A stretch of DNA of 47,019 nt. Source: a bacterium. GTDB taxonomy: Bacteria; JAJVIF01; JAPKYR01. This document shows, in pieces, positions 1 to 8,854 of this stretch (position 1 is its first letter; every line of letters begins with the position of its first letter). The position numbers and the translations under genes were made by a program. Below the pieces are notes generated by a model. That model was not told the DNA's origin, did no database searches, and worked only from the letters and a program-made list of their open reading frames with translations. The stretch is taken from NCBI GenBank assembly GCA_026394215.1, contig JAPKYR010000182.1, positions 1 through 47,019 on the forward strand, given 5' to 3'.

Positions 1-1956
1 ATCGTTAGTCTCGATCAAATTATCCGGAATTTCGGAGAGGAACCTTGACGGGGTCGAGCCAATGCTTGTTGTACTGCGTTCCCTCCAGAACGTGCTCGAT
101 CGCTTGTGCGCCCCGGATAAAAACAGCCGGTCTTTCGCGCGTGTGATGCTCACGTACGCGAGACGACGCTCCTCCTCAAGCCCGCTCGGATCGTCATACG
201 ATCTTGAGTGCGGGAAAAGTCCATCCTCCATTCCGGCCACAAAAACGATTGAAAATTCCAAGCCTTTCGCGGAGTGAGCGGTAAGGCATTTCACGCTGTC
301 CGCGCTGCGGTCGAGATCGTCCGATGATTGGATAAGGGCGACCTGTTCGAGGAAAACGGGAAGCCCCTCCGTCGGGTATGCCTCATCAAAATGATCGATC
401 GCGCCAAGAAGCTCCGCGATATTTTCGAGCCTCGATTCGGCCTCGATTGTGTCCGATTCTTTCAGCCTTTTCTCGTACCCGGATTCGTCGAGGATCATCC
501 CGGTCAGCTCATGCACGGAGTATGTGTCCTTGTCGTCATGGAACAAGCGGATCATATCAGCGAATTTGATAATACGGTTTCCGGCGTACGACCCGAGGTT
601 TATCCAGAGTTCTTCGCGTTCCGGAAGCTCATGAATTCCGATGTTGAATTCGGTCATCAATTGAACAAGTTTCGTAAAACTCTTCTCGCCGATGCCCCTC
701 GTTGGGATATTTATTACTCTCTGAAGGCTGACTGTGTCCCATGGATTCTGGACGAGTTTCAGATAGGCAAGGATGTCTTTCACTTCCTTGCGATCATAAA
801 ATCTGAATCCGCCGATAATCTGGTACGGGATCGCGTATTGGGTAAAAACTTCCTCGAAAATTCTCGATATAGCGTTTGTACGGTATAGCACCGCGAAATC
901 GTTGAAAGAGCGGTTTTCTTTTTTGATATAGAACTCGATATTCTCCGCGATATCTATCGCCTCCGCCTCATCGGTGCGGTTGAATCTGAAAACGATAGGG
1001 ACGCCTTGTCCACGGTTTGTATAGAGTTTCTTGTGATGCCTCTTGGGATTATTTTTTACGATCGCGTTAGCCGCATCGAGGATATGCGACATCGAGCGGT
1101 AATTTTCCTCAAGTTTTACCACGACCGCGCCGGGAAAATCGTCCTCGAAATTGATAATGTACTTCGGATCTGCGCCACGGAAAGCGTATATGGACTGGTC
1201 GTCGTCTCCGACGACGCAAATATTCCTGTCACGTGACGCAAGCGTTTTGGTCAGTACATACTGGGCTTTGTTAATGTCCTGATACTCATCGACCTGGACA
1301 TATTTATATCGATTTTGCAAATGCTCCAGAGTCTTCGGGCTGTCTTCCATCAACTCGACGGTTTTCATTATCAGATCGTCGAAATCGAGGGACCTCGCGT
1401 GCTCCAATGCGTGCTGGTAACCTTCATACGACTGCCCGACAAGTTCCTCAAATCGGTCTGCCGCGCGTTCCTGATATGTTCTCCAGTCGATTAAATTGCC
1501 TTTTGCGGTCGAAATACGATTATGCACGGCTTTGGGGTCAAAATGCTGGGTATCGATCCCGAGCGTTTTCATCACGCGCTTTACAAGGACTTTGCTCTCG
1601 GTGTCGTCGAGAATGACATATTCCTGCGGCACCCCGATGGCATGTCCCCATTTTCTGAGAATCTGCGCGCAGGTGCGATGGAACGTCCCGAGCACTACAT
1701 CGTGCCCGTCATCGCCAACCAACCCATGCACCCTGTCACGCATCTCATCGGCGGCTTTGTTCGTGAATGTGACCGCCATTATCTCCCACGGTTTGCATGT
1801 CCCGCTGAAAATCAGGTTCGCGACACGGTACGCGATCACGCGTGTTTTACCGCTTCCGGCGCCGGCGAGCACAAGCACCGGACCTTCGAGAGTCTCGACC
1901 GCCATCCTCTGGGCGGCATTAAGATCCGATTTTAGTTTTTGTTCAAATTCAACCAA
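1..1956 (-). CDS. UvrD/PcrA-type superfamily 1 DNA helicase, C-terminus cut by window start
   Basis: Reverse-strand reading gives LVEFEQKLKSDLNAAQRMAVETLEGPVLVLAGAGSGKTRVIAYRVANLIF (Walker A), VDEYQDINKAQY, VVGDDDQSIYAFRGA and LTAHSAKGLEFSIVFVAGMEDGLFPH. Probable TTG start at 1956. Missing from the ORF track because it runs off the edge. Confidence 0.93.
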   Translation of the reverse strand, partial: MVEFEQKLKSDLNAAQRMAVETLEGPVLVLAGAGSGKTRVIAYRVANLIFSGTCKPWEIMAVTFTNKAADEMRDRVHGLVGDDGHDVVLGTFHRTCAQILRKWGHAIGVPQEYVILDDTESKVLVKRVMKTLGIDTQHFDPKAVHNRISTAKGNLIDWRTYQERAADRFEELVGQSYEGYQHALEHARSLDFDDLIMKTVELMEDSPKTLEHLQNRYKYVQVDEYQDINKAQYVLTKTLASRDRNICVVGDDDQSIYAFRGADPKYIINFEDDFPGAVVVKLEENYRSMSHILDAANAIVKNNPKRHHKKLYTNRGQGVPIVFRFNRTDEAEAIDIAENIEFYIKKENRSFNDFAVLYRTNAISRIFEEVFTQYAIPYQIIGGFRFYDRKEVKDILAYLKLVQNPWDTVSLQRVINIPTRGIGEKSFTKLVQLMTEFNIGIHELPEREELWINLGSYAGNRIIKFADMIRLFHDDKDTYSVHELTGMILDESGYEKRLKESDTIEAESRLENIAELLGAIDHFDEAYPTEGLPVFLEQVALIQSSDDLDRSADSVKCLTAHSAKGLEFSIVFVAGMEDGLFPHSRSYDDPSGLEEERRLAYVSITRAKDRLFLSGAHKRSSTFWRERSTTSIGSTPSRFLSEIPDNLIETND

Positions 1957-2004
1957 AGGTTAACACCTGTTGAGTGCCGCATGAGATTATCACGAGATGG
2001 GCAT

Positions 2005-4323
2005 TCAGGGCAATGGGAAAACGTCACGTTTTCGTGGAACTGAGAGAAGAATCCACGCAAGCACGATAATTATCCCCGCACTCGATACAATCGCGCCTGT
2101 CCTGACTGAATCGGGCCTGTATTGAAAATCAATCACATGCTGACCGGGTCCGGTGTTGATTTCGCAGAATACTCCCCGCCAAGGGCTGATATCGACTGGG
2201 TTTCCGTCGACCGTCACCTGCCAGTTTTTATCGTACGAAATTTCCACGATTACGGAATAGGATGGAGTGTCGATTTCGGTTCGAGCGCCGTTTCTTCTTA
2301 ATTCAAGTATGCCGACGGACAATTTTCCGGATTCCGTAAGCGCGACCGCCCAGACTCTCGGCTCCTCACGATCGACTTTGAATAACTTCGCGCCTTCTCC
2401 CCATGAATCTGTCATATCGATATCTGTAACCTGCGTGTAGCCCCGAATTTCCGTTACCCTCCCCGATGTGACGATATAATCAACCCCGAGGAAATCCAGA
2501 TTTGCCGCGGTGACCGGGTCGAGAATTCCGTCTGCCGCGCCCGATTCGGTGAAGCCATCCGCAATTTCACCTCGAACAAGCCGATCCCATTCGAGAGGAC
2601 GAAGCGGGGTGTATGGATCCAGTGTCTGGACGTTTTTGAATATCGATGTATTCCCGGCGCACATGTCCGGAAAATCGGTACGCGGAGATAAATCAAAGAG
2701 ATCAAGCTCGGAAAAATGTCCGACATCGACCGCGAGGAATCTCGCAGGCTGCCCGTCGGACCTTTGGAGACGGTCGAAAAATTCCAACTCGTCATTGAAT
2801 TTTCCGGCATTCATCGTGAATAGCAGTGTGATTGGAAAAATTACCGCCACATGGAATAACAGATATAGATAGAATGTTGAAAGTGCGATTTTCGATGCTC
2901 CACCAATCGTTCTGGTAATCCACCATGTCAGAAGCGCATCGACAATGAGAATTAATCCACCGATAAGAATCGCGGTCGATCGGTTTGCGATAAGAAGAAA
3001 AGCGACGAGAAGCACAAACGCGATTACGATTGAAACTACCAGCGGTTTTTTCGGAATTAGTCCCACCGATTTTTCACTGGAGGTTTCATGTGCTGATGAA
3101 ATATCGGAGAGAAAATGCATAGACAGCGCTATCAACGCGACAAGAATTCCAAGCGCAAGCCGCCCCTGATATCTGAACATGGAAAAAATCGGGAGTTTGA
3201 CTAGCAGATGATTTACCGGGTTGGACATCCCGAACGCGAGGAAAAGCGCAAGCCCTCCCATGACAATCAATGGTGCGTCTTTTCTCCAGTTGATTTTAAT
3301 CCCTGCGAGACGAAGCATCGCGAGAACCGACGGCAATAACCCGACATACATAACACTCGACACCCATCCGACAACTTCGGTCTGTTTTCCGTAGGCGGGG
3401 AAATAAAAAGCCGACGCAAGCCGCAGGGGATTCAGCCAGTTGCTCCCAAGCGTATAATTTACAAATTCGCGGACAGTAGTCGCGGAAAATTCCGATATCG
3501 GAATCCATATAATCGCGCCAAGCATCGCGGCGCCGACTGCAAGCGATAGAAGCACCCCGATCGATTTTTTTAATTTAGCCCCGATATTTTTCTTTTCCGA
3601 AAAAACATGCCCGGTAAGATAAAACACAAGGAGCAATCCCTGATAGAATGCCATCTGTCCGCTTCCGATAGTCAGTAAAATTCCTCCGGTTAATGCTATC
3701 AATCCTCCGTAAAACCACTGCTTTCGGGTATCGGACTCGTGGAGAATCCGATCGGTCAGCCATAATAAAAGCGGAAACCATACCACTGACTGGAAAAGCG
3801 CCATCGACGAAATATGGAACATAAGGAACGGCGCGGTCTGGAAAAGCACCGCCCCCATGAAACTGAATAATGGTTTGATTTCCCTTCCCCTGAGCCAGAG
3901 GTCCATAAAAAGCCCGGCCATTATGAAATGCGCGATATAAGTCAGCCCCGCGAGATAGAAAAAATTTCCGGGAAGGTCAAGGAGAATATTGCCAGGGTAA
4001 AATAAACCCGATTCACTTTCGGCGAGCTGGGGCATCCCGGCATATAAATAATGATTCCATAGGGGAAGGGCGCCGTCCTTGAGTGACTGGATATCGTACC
4101 ATTTCAGCGGAAGATTCAGGCGCGTGACGTCCCATCCCGCAAACTGATCTATCCCCAGAAGTTCGGGCAGACAGATACGGCATGGCAGAATTACCAGAAT
4201 CAGGCGATAGAAATCGGTTTTGCGGGTCCCCTTTCCGCTCATGGGCCAATAATAACATTTTGACATTTTGTATGCTTGCCCATTTTCCACGCAACTTCCA
4301 CTATTTCCCCCCGTCCATTTCAT
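2005..4323 (-). CDS. YfhO-like polytopic membrane protein
   Basis: 772-aa ORF with many TM segments, motif LPLWNHYLYAGMPQLAESESGLFYPGN, and a beta-rich C-terminal tail with NWQVTVDGNPVDI. The start may lie downstream of 4323. Confidence 0.75.
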   Translation of the reverse strand: MKWTGGNSGSCVENGQAYKMSKCYYWPMSGKGTRKTDFYRLILVILPCRICLPELLGIDQFAGWDVTRLNLPLKWYDIQSLKDGALPLWNHYLYAGMPQLAESESGLFYPGNILLDLPGNFFYLAGLTYIAHFIMAGLFMDLWLRGREIKPLFSFMGAVLFQTAPFLMFHISSMALFQSVVWFPLLLWLTDRILHESDTRKQWFYGGLIALTGGILLTIGSGQMAFYQGLLLVFYLTGHVFSEKKNIGAKLKKSIGVLLSLAVGAAMLGAIIWIPISEFSATTVREFVNYTLGSNWLNPLRLASAFYFPAYGKQTEVVGWVSSVMYVGLLPSVLAMLRLAGIKINWRKDAPLIVMGGLALFLAFGMSNPVNHLLVKLPIFSMFRYQGRLALGILVALIALSMHFLSDISSAHETSSEKSVGLIPKKPLVVSIVIAFVLLVAFLLIANRSTAILIGGLILIVDALLTWWITRTIGGASKIALSTFYLYLLFHVAVIFPITLLFTMNAGKFNDELEFFDRLQRSDGQPARFLAVDVGHFSELDLFDLSPRTDFPDMCAGNTSIFKNVQTLDPYTPLRPLEWDRLVRGEIADGFTESGAADGILDPVTAANLDFLGVDYIVTSGRVTEIRGYTQVTDIDMTDSWGEGAKLFKVDREEPRVWAVALTESGKLSVGILELRRNGARTEIDTPSYSVIVEISYDKNWQVTVDGNPVDISPWRGVFCEINTGPGQHVIDFQYRPDSVRTGAIVSSAGIIIVLAWILLSVPRKRDVFPLP

Positions 4324-4444
4324 GAAACGGTCTTCGGTGATATAATAACGCTCCCAGCCGTATTTAATTTATTTTGATTAAACTTTATGTGACCGAAGTC
4401 GTTTTAAGAATTTTTAAGAATTTCCAAACCGGGGGAGTACAGAT

Positions 4445-4564
4445 ATGGATAATGCCATCACAATTTACTGGATCCTCTTTCTCATCGGATTCGGTTACGC
4501 TCTTTTCAGCGCAATATTTGCCGGTTTCGGTGAAGCGACTGGGGCACTATCGAACATCAAATAG
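4445..4564 (+). CDS. 39-aa single-TM ORF, partial paralogue of the NfeD-like protein N-terminus
   Basis: MDNAITIYWILFLIGFGYALFSAIFAGFGEATGALSNIK* matches MDIITIYWILFFVGLGFAVISAILVGFGAATG at 5716. The block aaaccgggggagtacagatatggat around the start is shared exactly. Confidence 0.55.
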   Translation: MDNAITIYWILFLIGFGYALFSAIFAGFGEATGALSNIK

Positions 4565-4598
4565 AATTCGAAAGCTACATATTTGAAGGCTTTTTCCA

Positions 4599-5657
4599 AT
4601 GGCGACAAAAAAAATAAAATCCGATACCGCAACCGCCGAAAAGGTGATCGGCTATATCGAGAAGCTGGTCAATACCCCATCACCGACCGGATACACGAAC
4701 CAAGTGATCGATTTCCTCAGGAAGAACGCTGAGGAAAAAGGCATCCCTTATGAAATCACCCGCAAGGGAGCCATGATTTATAAATTCGAGAATGAGAAAG
4801 CGTCGAGGAATTTGATGGCATCGGTGCATGTCGATACACTCGGCGCGATAGTTAAAAGTGCGGAGAATAACGTAATCAAGTTCGACCTTGTCGGGGGATT
4901 CCCCGCGGAATATGTCCTTGGAAATTACTGCACGATCCATACATTCGACGAGGGTAAAATTCCCGGAACGATCGTGCATTCGAATCCCGCGGTGCATGTA
5001 AATAAGGACCTGTACGAGAAAAAATTCAAGGTTAGCGATCTCGTTGTCAGGCCGGATATCAAGTTGAAAAATGAAAAAGATAAAATCTCGAATTATGTCG
5101 AGGTCGGAAATTTTATCTCGCTCAATCCACGGTTCGAGGTCCGGAACGGTTTTGTCAATTCGAGACATCTTGACGATAAAGCATCGGCTGGGATTCTATT
5201 GAGCATCTCGGATATCCTTGTCGAGAAAATGAAAAATCCCAGATTCAAACTCGGGGTCAATCTCTACTGTTTTTTCAACATCACTGAGGAAACCGGACAG
5301 GGGATCGCGGGATTTCCGAAAATCGACGATATCCTTGTTGTAGATATGGGAGCATTGGGCGATGGGCAGTCGGGCGATGAGTTCCATGTCTCGATCTGCG
5401 CGAAAGACGCGACCGGTCCGTACCATTACGATTTCACGCATGAGCTTGTCAAAATCTGCAAGGACAATAAAATACCGTATAAGCTGGATATCTTCCCGTA
5501 CTATGGATCGGACGGATCGGGCGCGTTGAGAGCCGGCGAGGATGTTCGTGTGGCGCTTATCGGACCCGGCGTAGCAGCATCGCATGGCCATGAGCGCACG
5601 CATATCGATTCGCTTATGGGAGTCCATGAGCTTGTGTTGAAATACCTGTCAGCATGA
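4599..5657 (+). CDS. M42-family metallopeptidase (aminopeptidase)
   Basis: ASVHVDTLGAIV, NSRHLDDKASAGIL, NITEETGQG, VVDMGALG, YGSDGSGALRAG and ASHGHERTH match clan MH/M42 metal-binding motifs. Confidence 0.88.
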   Translation: MATKKIKSDTATAEKVIGYIEKLVNTPSPTGYTNQVIDFLRKNAEEKGIPYEITRKGAMIYKFENEKASRNLMASVHVDTLGAIVKSAENNVIKFDLVGGFPAEYVLGNYCTIHTFDEGKIPGTIVHSNPAVHVNKDLYEKKFKVSDLVVRPDIKLKNEKDKISNYVEVGNFISLNPRFEVRNGFVNSRHLDDKASAGILLSISDILVEKMKNPRFKLGVNLYCFFNITEETGQGIAGFPKIDDILVVDMGALGDGQSGDEFHVSICAKDATGPYHYDFTHELVKICKDNKIPYKLDIFPYYGSDGSGALRAGEDVRVALIGPGVAASHGHERTHIDSLMGVHELVLKYLSA

Positions 5658-5715
5658 AAGGAAATATTATAGAATATCTCCATCAGGATAAAACATAAAC
5701 CGGGGGAGTACAGAT

Positions 5716-6384
5716 ATGGATATCATAACAATCTACTGGATATTATTTTTCGTCGGTCTTGGGTTCGCAGTGATAAGCGCGATTTTAGTTGGTTTCGGCG
5801 CTGCGACGGGCGGCCATGACGTCGACTTCTCGGGGACGCATGACATTGGTCTTGGGAGTGGAGCCGACTCAGCGAATTTCGGGGCCGGTGCCCATGGCGA
5901 TTTTCAACCTCATTCGGGAGATTTTTACCATGGTGAAGGTGAAATCGGATTCAGCCCGATATCTCCGTCTACAATAGCCGCGTTTGTTTGCGGCTTTGGG
6001 GGAGGCGGACTTATCGGCAACGCCCTCGGACTGGCAACATGGGGTTCGGTTCTCCTGGCTGTACTAATAGGAATTTTCAGTGGGGGCATTGTATATTTCC
6101 TGATATTTAAACTTTCTCAGTTAAGTGCTTCATCGGAAGCACGCGCATCGGAAATCATTGGGACCACTGCGGAAATTATCACTCCAATCGTTGGGGACAA
6201 TACAGGCGAAATTGCATATGTTTCAAGGGGAAGTAGATATAACTCTCCTGCGCGATCTCTCGATGGTAAAAGCATTACAAGAGGAGCCGCCGTTAAAATC
6301 TGGCGCCTGGTCGGAAGCACGGCTTATGTTAAGGAAATACCTCCGGAAGAAGCCGAACAACCGGCGGTAGACTTGAATGATTAA
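5716..6384 (+). CDS. NfeD-like/OB-fold membrane protein, flotillin partner
   Basis: N-terminal TM, central TM pair, C-terminal beta-rich domain (GTTAEIITPIVGDNTGEIAYVSRGSRYNSPARS), directly upstream of flotillin. Confidence 0.8.
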   Translation: MDIITIYWILFFVGLGFAVISAILVGFGAATGGHDVDFSGTHDIGLGSGADSANFGAGAHGDFQPHSGDFYHGEGEIGFSPISPSTIAAFVCGFGGGGLIGNALGLATWGSVLLAVLIGIFSGGIVYFLIFKLSQLSASSEARASEIIGTTAEIITPIVGDNTGEIAYVSRGSRYNSPARSLDGKSITRGAAVKIWRLVGSTAYVKEIPPEEAEQPAVDLND

Positions 6385-6445
6385 TGAGCTGATATGAGGC
6401 TTATCTTAAATCCGTTCAATTACATTCAGTAACAAGGAGATTACC

Positions 6446-7975
6446 ATGCAAGTTGTAGGACCAGTTGTAGGAATTTTAATAACCATCTTTGTTATCTTTA
6501 TCGTTGTAGCTTTGAGAATAAAAAAAGCGGGTCCAAACGAAGTTCTGGTTATATCAGGTCTACGCCGTTATTTGAGGCTGGCTGACGGATCCAGAATTAA
6601 AATTGGGTTCCGGATGGTTAAGGGGGGTATGTCATTCATAATACCCATTATCGAAAAAGTTGACCGTTTATCATTGGAGATTATGACCCTGGATGTCAAG
6701 ACACCTGAGGTTTATACGCTAAAAGGCGTCCCGGTAATTGTTGATGGCGTCGCGCAGATAAAAATAAAAGGAGACCAGATTTCAATATCCACCGCCGCCG
6801 AACAATTCCTTTCCATGGGAACCGATAAAATAGCCAACGTCGCTCTTCAAACCGTTGAAGGTCATCTCCGCGCAATTCTCGGCACACTGACAGTCGAAGA
6901 AATCTACTCGAACCGCGACGCGTTTGCTGCAAAAGTGCAGGAGGTCGCAAGTTCCGACCTCGCGAATATGGGTCTCACGATCATATCGTTCACGATCAGG
7001 GACATTCGCGATAACCAGGGATACCTCGACGCACTCGGAAAACCGAGAATAGCCCAGGTCAAGAGAGACGCGACTATCGGACAGGCGGAAGCCGACAGGG
7101 ACGCGACAATCAAGAGCGCGCAGGCGTATCAGGAAGGCCAGGAAGCAAAATTCGTCGCCGACACCGGTATCGCGCAGGCTGAGCGGGATTACCAGATGAA
7201 CGTCGCGGCCTACACCGCGTCGGTCAATAAGGAAAAAGCGAAAGCCGACCTCGCCTACGATCTGCAGCGATATGAAACCGCTCAATTGGTCAAGGCGCAG
7301 GAAATCCAGGTCGATATTGTCGAGCGCGAGAAACGTATCGAGGTCCAGGAAAAGGAAATTCAGAGAAAACAACGCGAACTCACCGCAACAATCGAGAAAC
7401 CGGCAGAAGCCGAGAAATTCAAGGTCACAACCCTTGCCGACGCTGAAAAATACAAGTTGCAAATAGAGGCGGACGGCGCGGCTTCGGCTATAAAACTGAA
7501 AGGTTTCGCGGCTGCGGAAGTCATCCAGAAAACCGGAGAATCGGAAGCAGCGGCGAACAAGGCGAGGGGTCTCGCGCAGGCAGATGTTATCAAGGCACAG
7601 GGATTCGCCGAAGCCGAAGCGATGGAAAAGAAAGCCTTGTCGTGGCGCCAGTATAACGAAGCGGCTATTGTCCAGATGTTTGTGGACAAGATTCCCGAGA
7701 TCGCGAGAGCAATCGCGGAACCTCTTACCAGAACCGATAAGATCGTCATTATCAGTAACAGTGGCGGAGATTCGGATGGACATGTCGGCGCGGGCGCGAG
7801 CAAAATCACGCGCGACGTAACCGACATAATTTCCCAGATTCCGCCGGTGATCGAAGGTCTGACCGGTATCTCGATGGAAACGCTTATTAAGAATATTCCC
7901 GCGATTAAACAGGGAATGTACGATAATAAGGGCGAAGGCTGGACCGCACCACCTAAGGAACCAAAGAGTAAGTAA
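6446..7975 (+). CDS. floT: Flotillin (SPFH-domain protein)
   Basis: KKAGPNEVLVISG, SPFH domain, long Ala/Glu-rich coiled coil with AEAEKFKVTTLADAEKYKL. SD aaggag precedes the ATG. Confidence 0.93.
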   Translation: MQVVGPVVGILITIFVIFIVVALRIKKAGPNEVLVISGLRRYLRLADGSRIKIGFRMVKGGMSFIIPIIEKVDRLSLEIMTLDVKTPEVYTLKGVPVIVDGVAQIKIKGDQISISTAAEQFLSMGTDKIANVALQTVEGHLRAILGTLTVEEIYSNRDAFAAKVQEVASSDLANMGLTIISFTIRDIRDNQGYLDALGKPRIAQVKRDATIGQAEADRDATIKSAQAYQEGQEAKFVADTGIAQAERDYQMNVAAYTASVNKEKAKADLAYDLQRYETAQLVKAQEIQVDIVEREKRIEVQEKEIQRKQRELTATIEKPAEAEKFKVTTLADAEKYKLQIEADGAASAIKLKGFAAAEVIQKTGESEAAANKARGLAQADVIKAQGFAEAEAMEKKALSWRQYNEAAIVQMFVDKIPEIARAIAEPLTRTDKIVIISNSGGDSDGHVGAGASKITRDVTDIISQIPPVIEGLTGISMETLIKNIPAIKQGMYDNKGEGWTAPPKEPKSK

Positions 7976-8003
7976 TTTCATCAATACTTTAGCACTAAAC
8001 CAC

Positions 8004-8031
8004 AATCACGCATTTCGGTGCGTGATTTTTT
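8004..8031 (+). terminator. Intrinsic terminator after flotillin
   Basis: AATCACGCA tttcgg TGCGTGATT followed by a T run. Confidence 0.85.
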
Positions 8032-8040
8032 ATTACGTAA

Positions 8041-8089
8041 CATGCGACTCCGGCGCATGATTCAGCGTGTTATGTGCTTCCAGCACATA
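8041..8089. repeat. Two copies of a hairpin repeat family (CATGCG..CGCATG; TATGTGC-TTCCA-GCACATA)
   Basis: Stems 8041-8046/8054-8059 and 8071-8077/8083-8089. The second has the same 7-bp stem + TTCCA loop geometry as 10988-11006. Confidence 0.7.
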
Positions 8090-8095
8090 AAAAAA

Positions 8096-8659
8096 TTATT
8101 CTTCATCCGTAGTATAAAACGCTCTGTTGTACTTCCTCTTGACTTCTCCCTCCCCTCCAGCATCCTGAAAATCCAATCCCTTCGCAAGTTCCTTTGCGAC
8201 GTCGTAAATTTCCTTTGCCAATGGCTCAACAACCTCCGCGACTTCCGGATTCATCTCCTCCGATAATGTGAACAGGTCCTTTCCTTCGACAGCATAAATC
8301 TGCACCGACTCAGGCATCGGAATTCCCAGCTTCTCCGCAAGTTCGAACGCAGTCACAAGGCTGATCTCATGAATAGAATTCAGGCGCGTATTTCCCTTTA
8401 CATTTTCCAACCCGAGTTTTCTGATTTTCCCAGGATGAGGATCTTCAACCTGGACAGCATCGACAATTATCGCATGTTTGAATCCCTGAAGAAGGTCGAT
8501 CAGCTCAAAACCGGCACGTGTACTCACGAGCACTTCGATCCCTTCTACTGGATTTTCCGTGAGGAGTTCCCTGAGTTTCTCGACAACCCTGAGCCCGACC
8601 GCATCATCGGTGAGTATGGGATTCCCAAGGCCAAGTATGACAATACGTTCGTTAGGCAT
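8096..8659 (-). CDS. Hydrogenase maturation protease (HycI/HybD-type)
   Basis: RIVILGLGNPILTDDAVGLRVVEKL, TRAGFELIDLLQGFKHAIIVDAVQ, NSIHEISLVTAFELAEKLG. Confidence 0.9.
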   Translation of the reverse strand: MPNERIVILGLGNPILTDDAVGLRVVEKLRELLTENPVEGIEVLVSTRAGFELIDLLQGFKHAIIVDAVQVEDPHPGKIRKLGLENVKGNTRLNSIHEISLVTAFELAEKLGIPMPESVQIYAVEGKDLFTLSEEMNPEVAEVVEPLAKEIYDVAKELAKGLDFQDAGGEGEVKRKYNRAFYTTDEE

Positions 8660-8854
8660 ATTAACGTTAGCGCATAATCCCTAATAGTAACTGTAAACTT
8701 CATGCAGGATATTACTTTAAAGAATTCCAATCGGCAACCTGCATTCTCATGGGCCAAATAATTCATGCCAATTCCACTTGACATCAGTTTTTTCCTGAAT
8801 ACGGGTGGCGGTGACAAGTTTCCTGGAAAAAAAGGATATTAAACAGGATTAGTA

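Noticed and set aside
62-1963. Plus-strand ORFs (71, 186, 76, 137, 155 aa) at the left end
   Set aside because: All antisense to a continuous UvrD/PcrA reading frame with intact helicase motifs.
4374-4586. 70-aa plus-strand ORF listed in the track
   Set aside because: Different frame from the 39-aa NfeD-like partial copy at 4445; the 4445 frame has the SD and homology.
6782-8005. 407-aa minus-strand ORF opposite flotillin
   Set aside because: Mirror frame of the Ala/Glu-rich coiled coil; biased composition and no recognisable domain.
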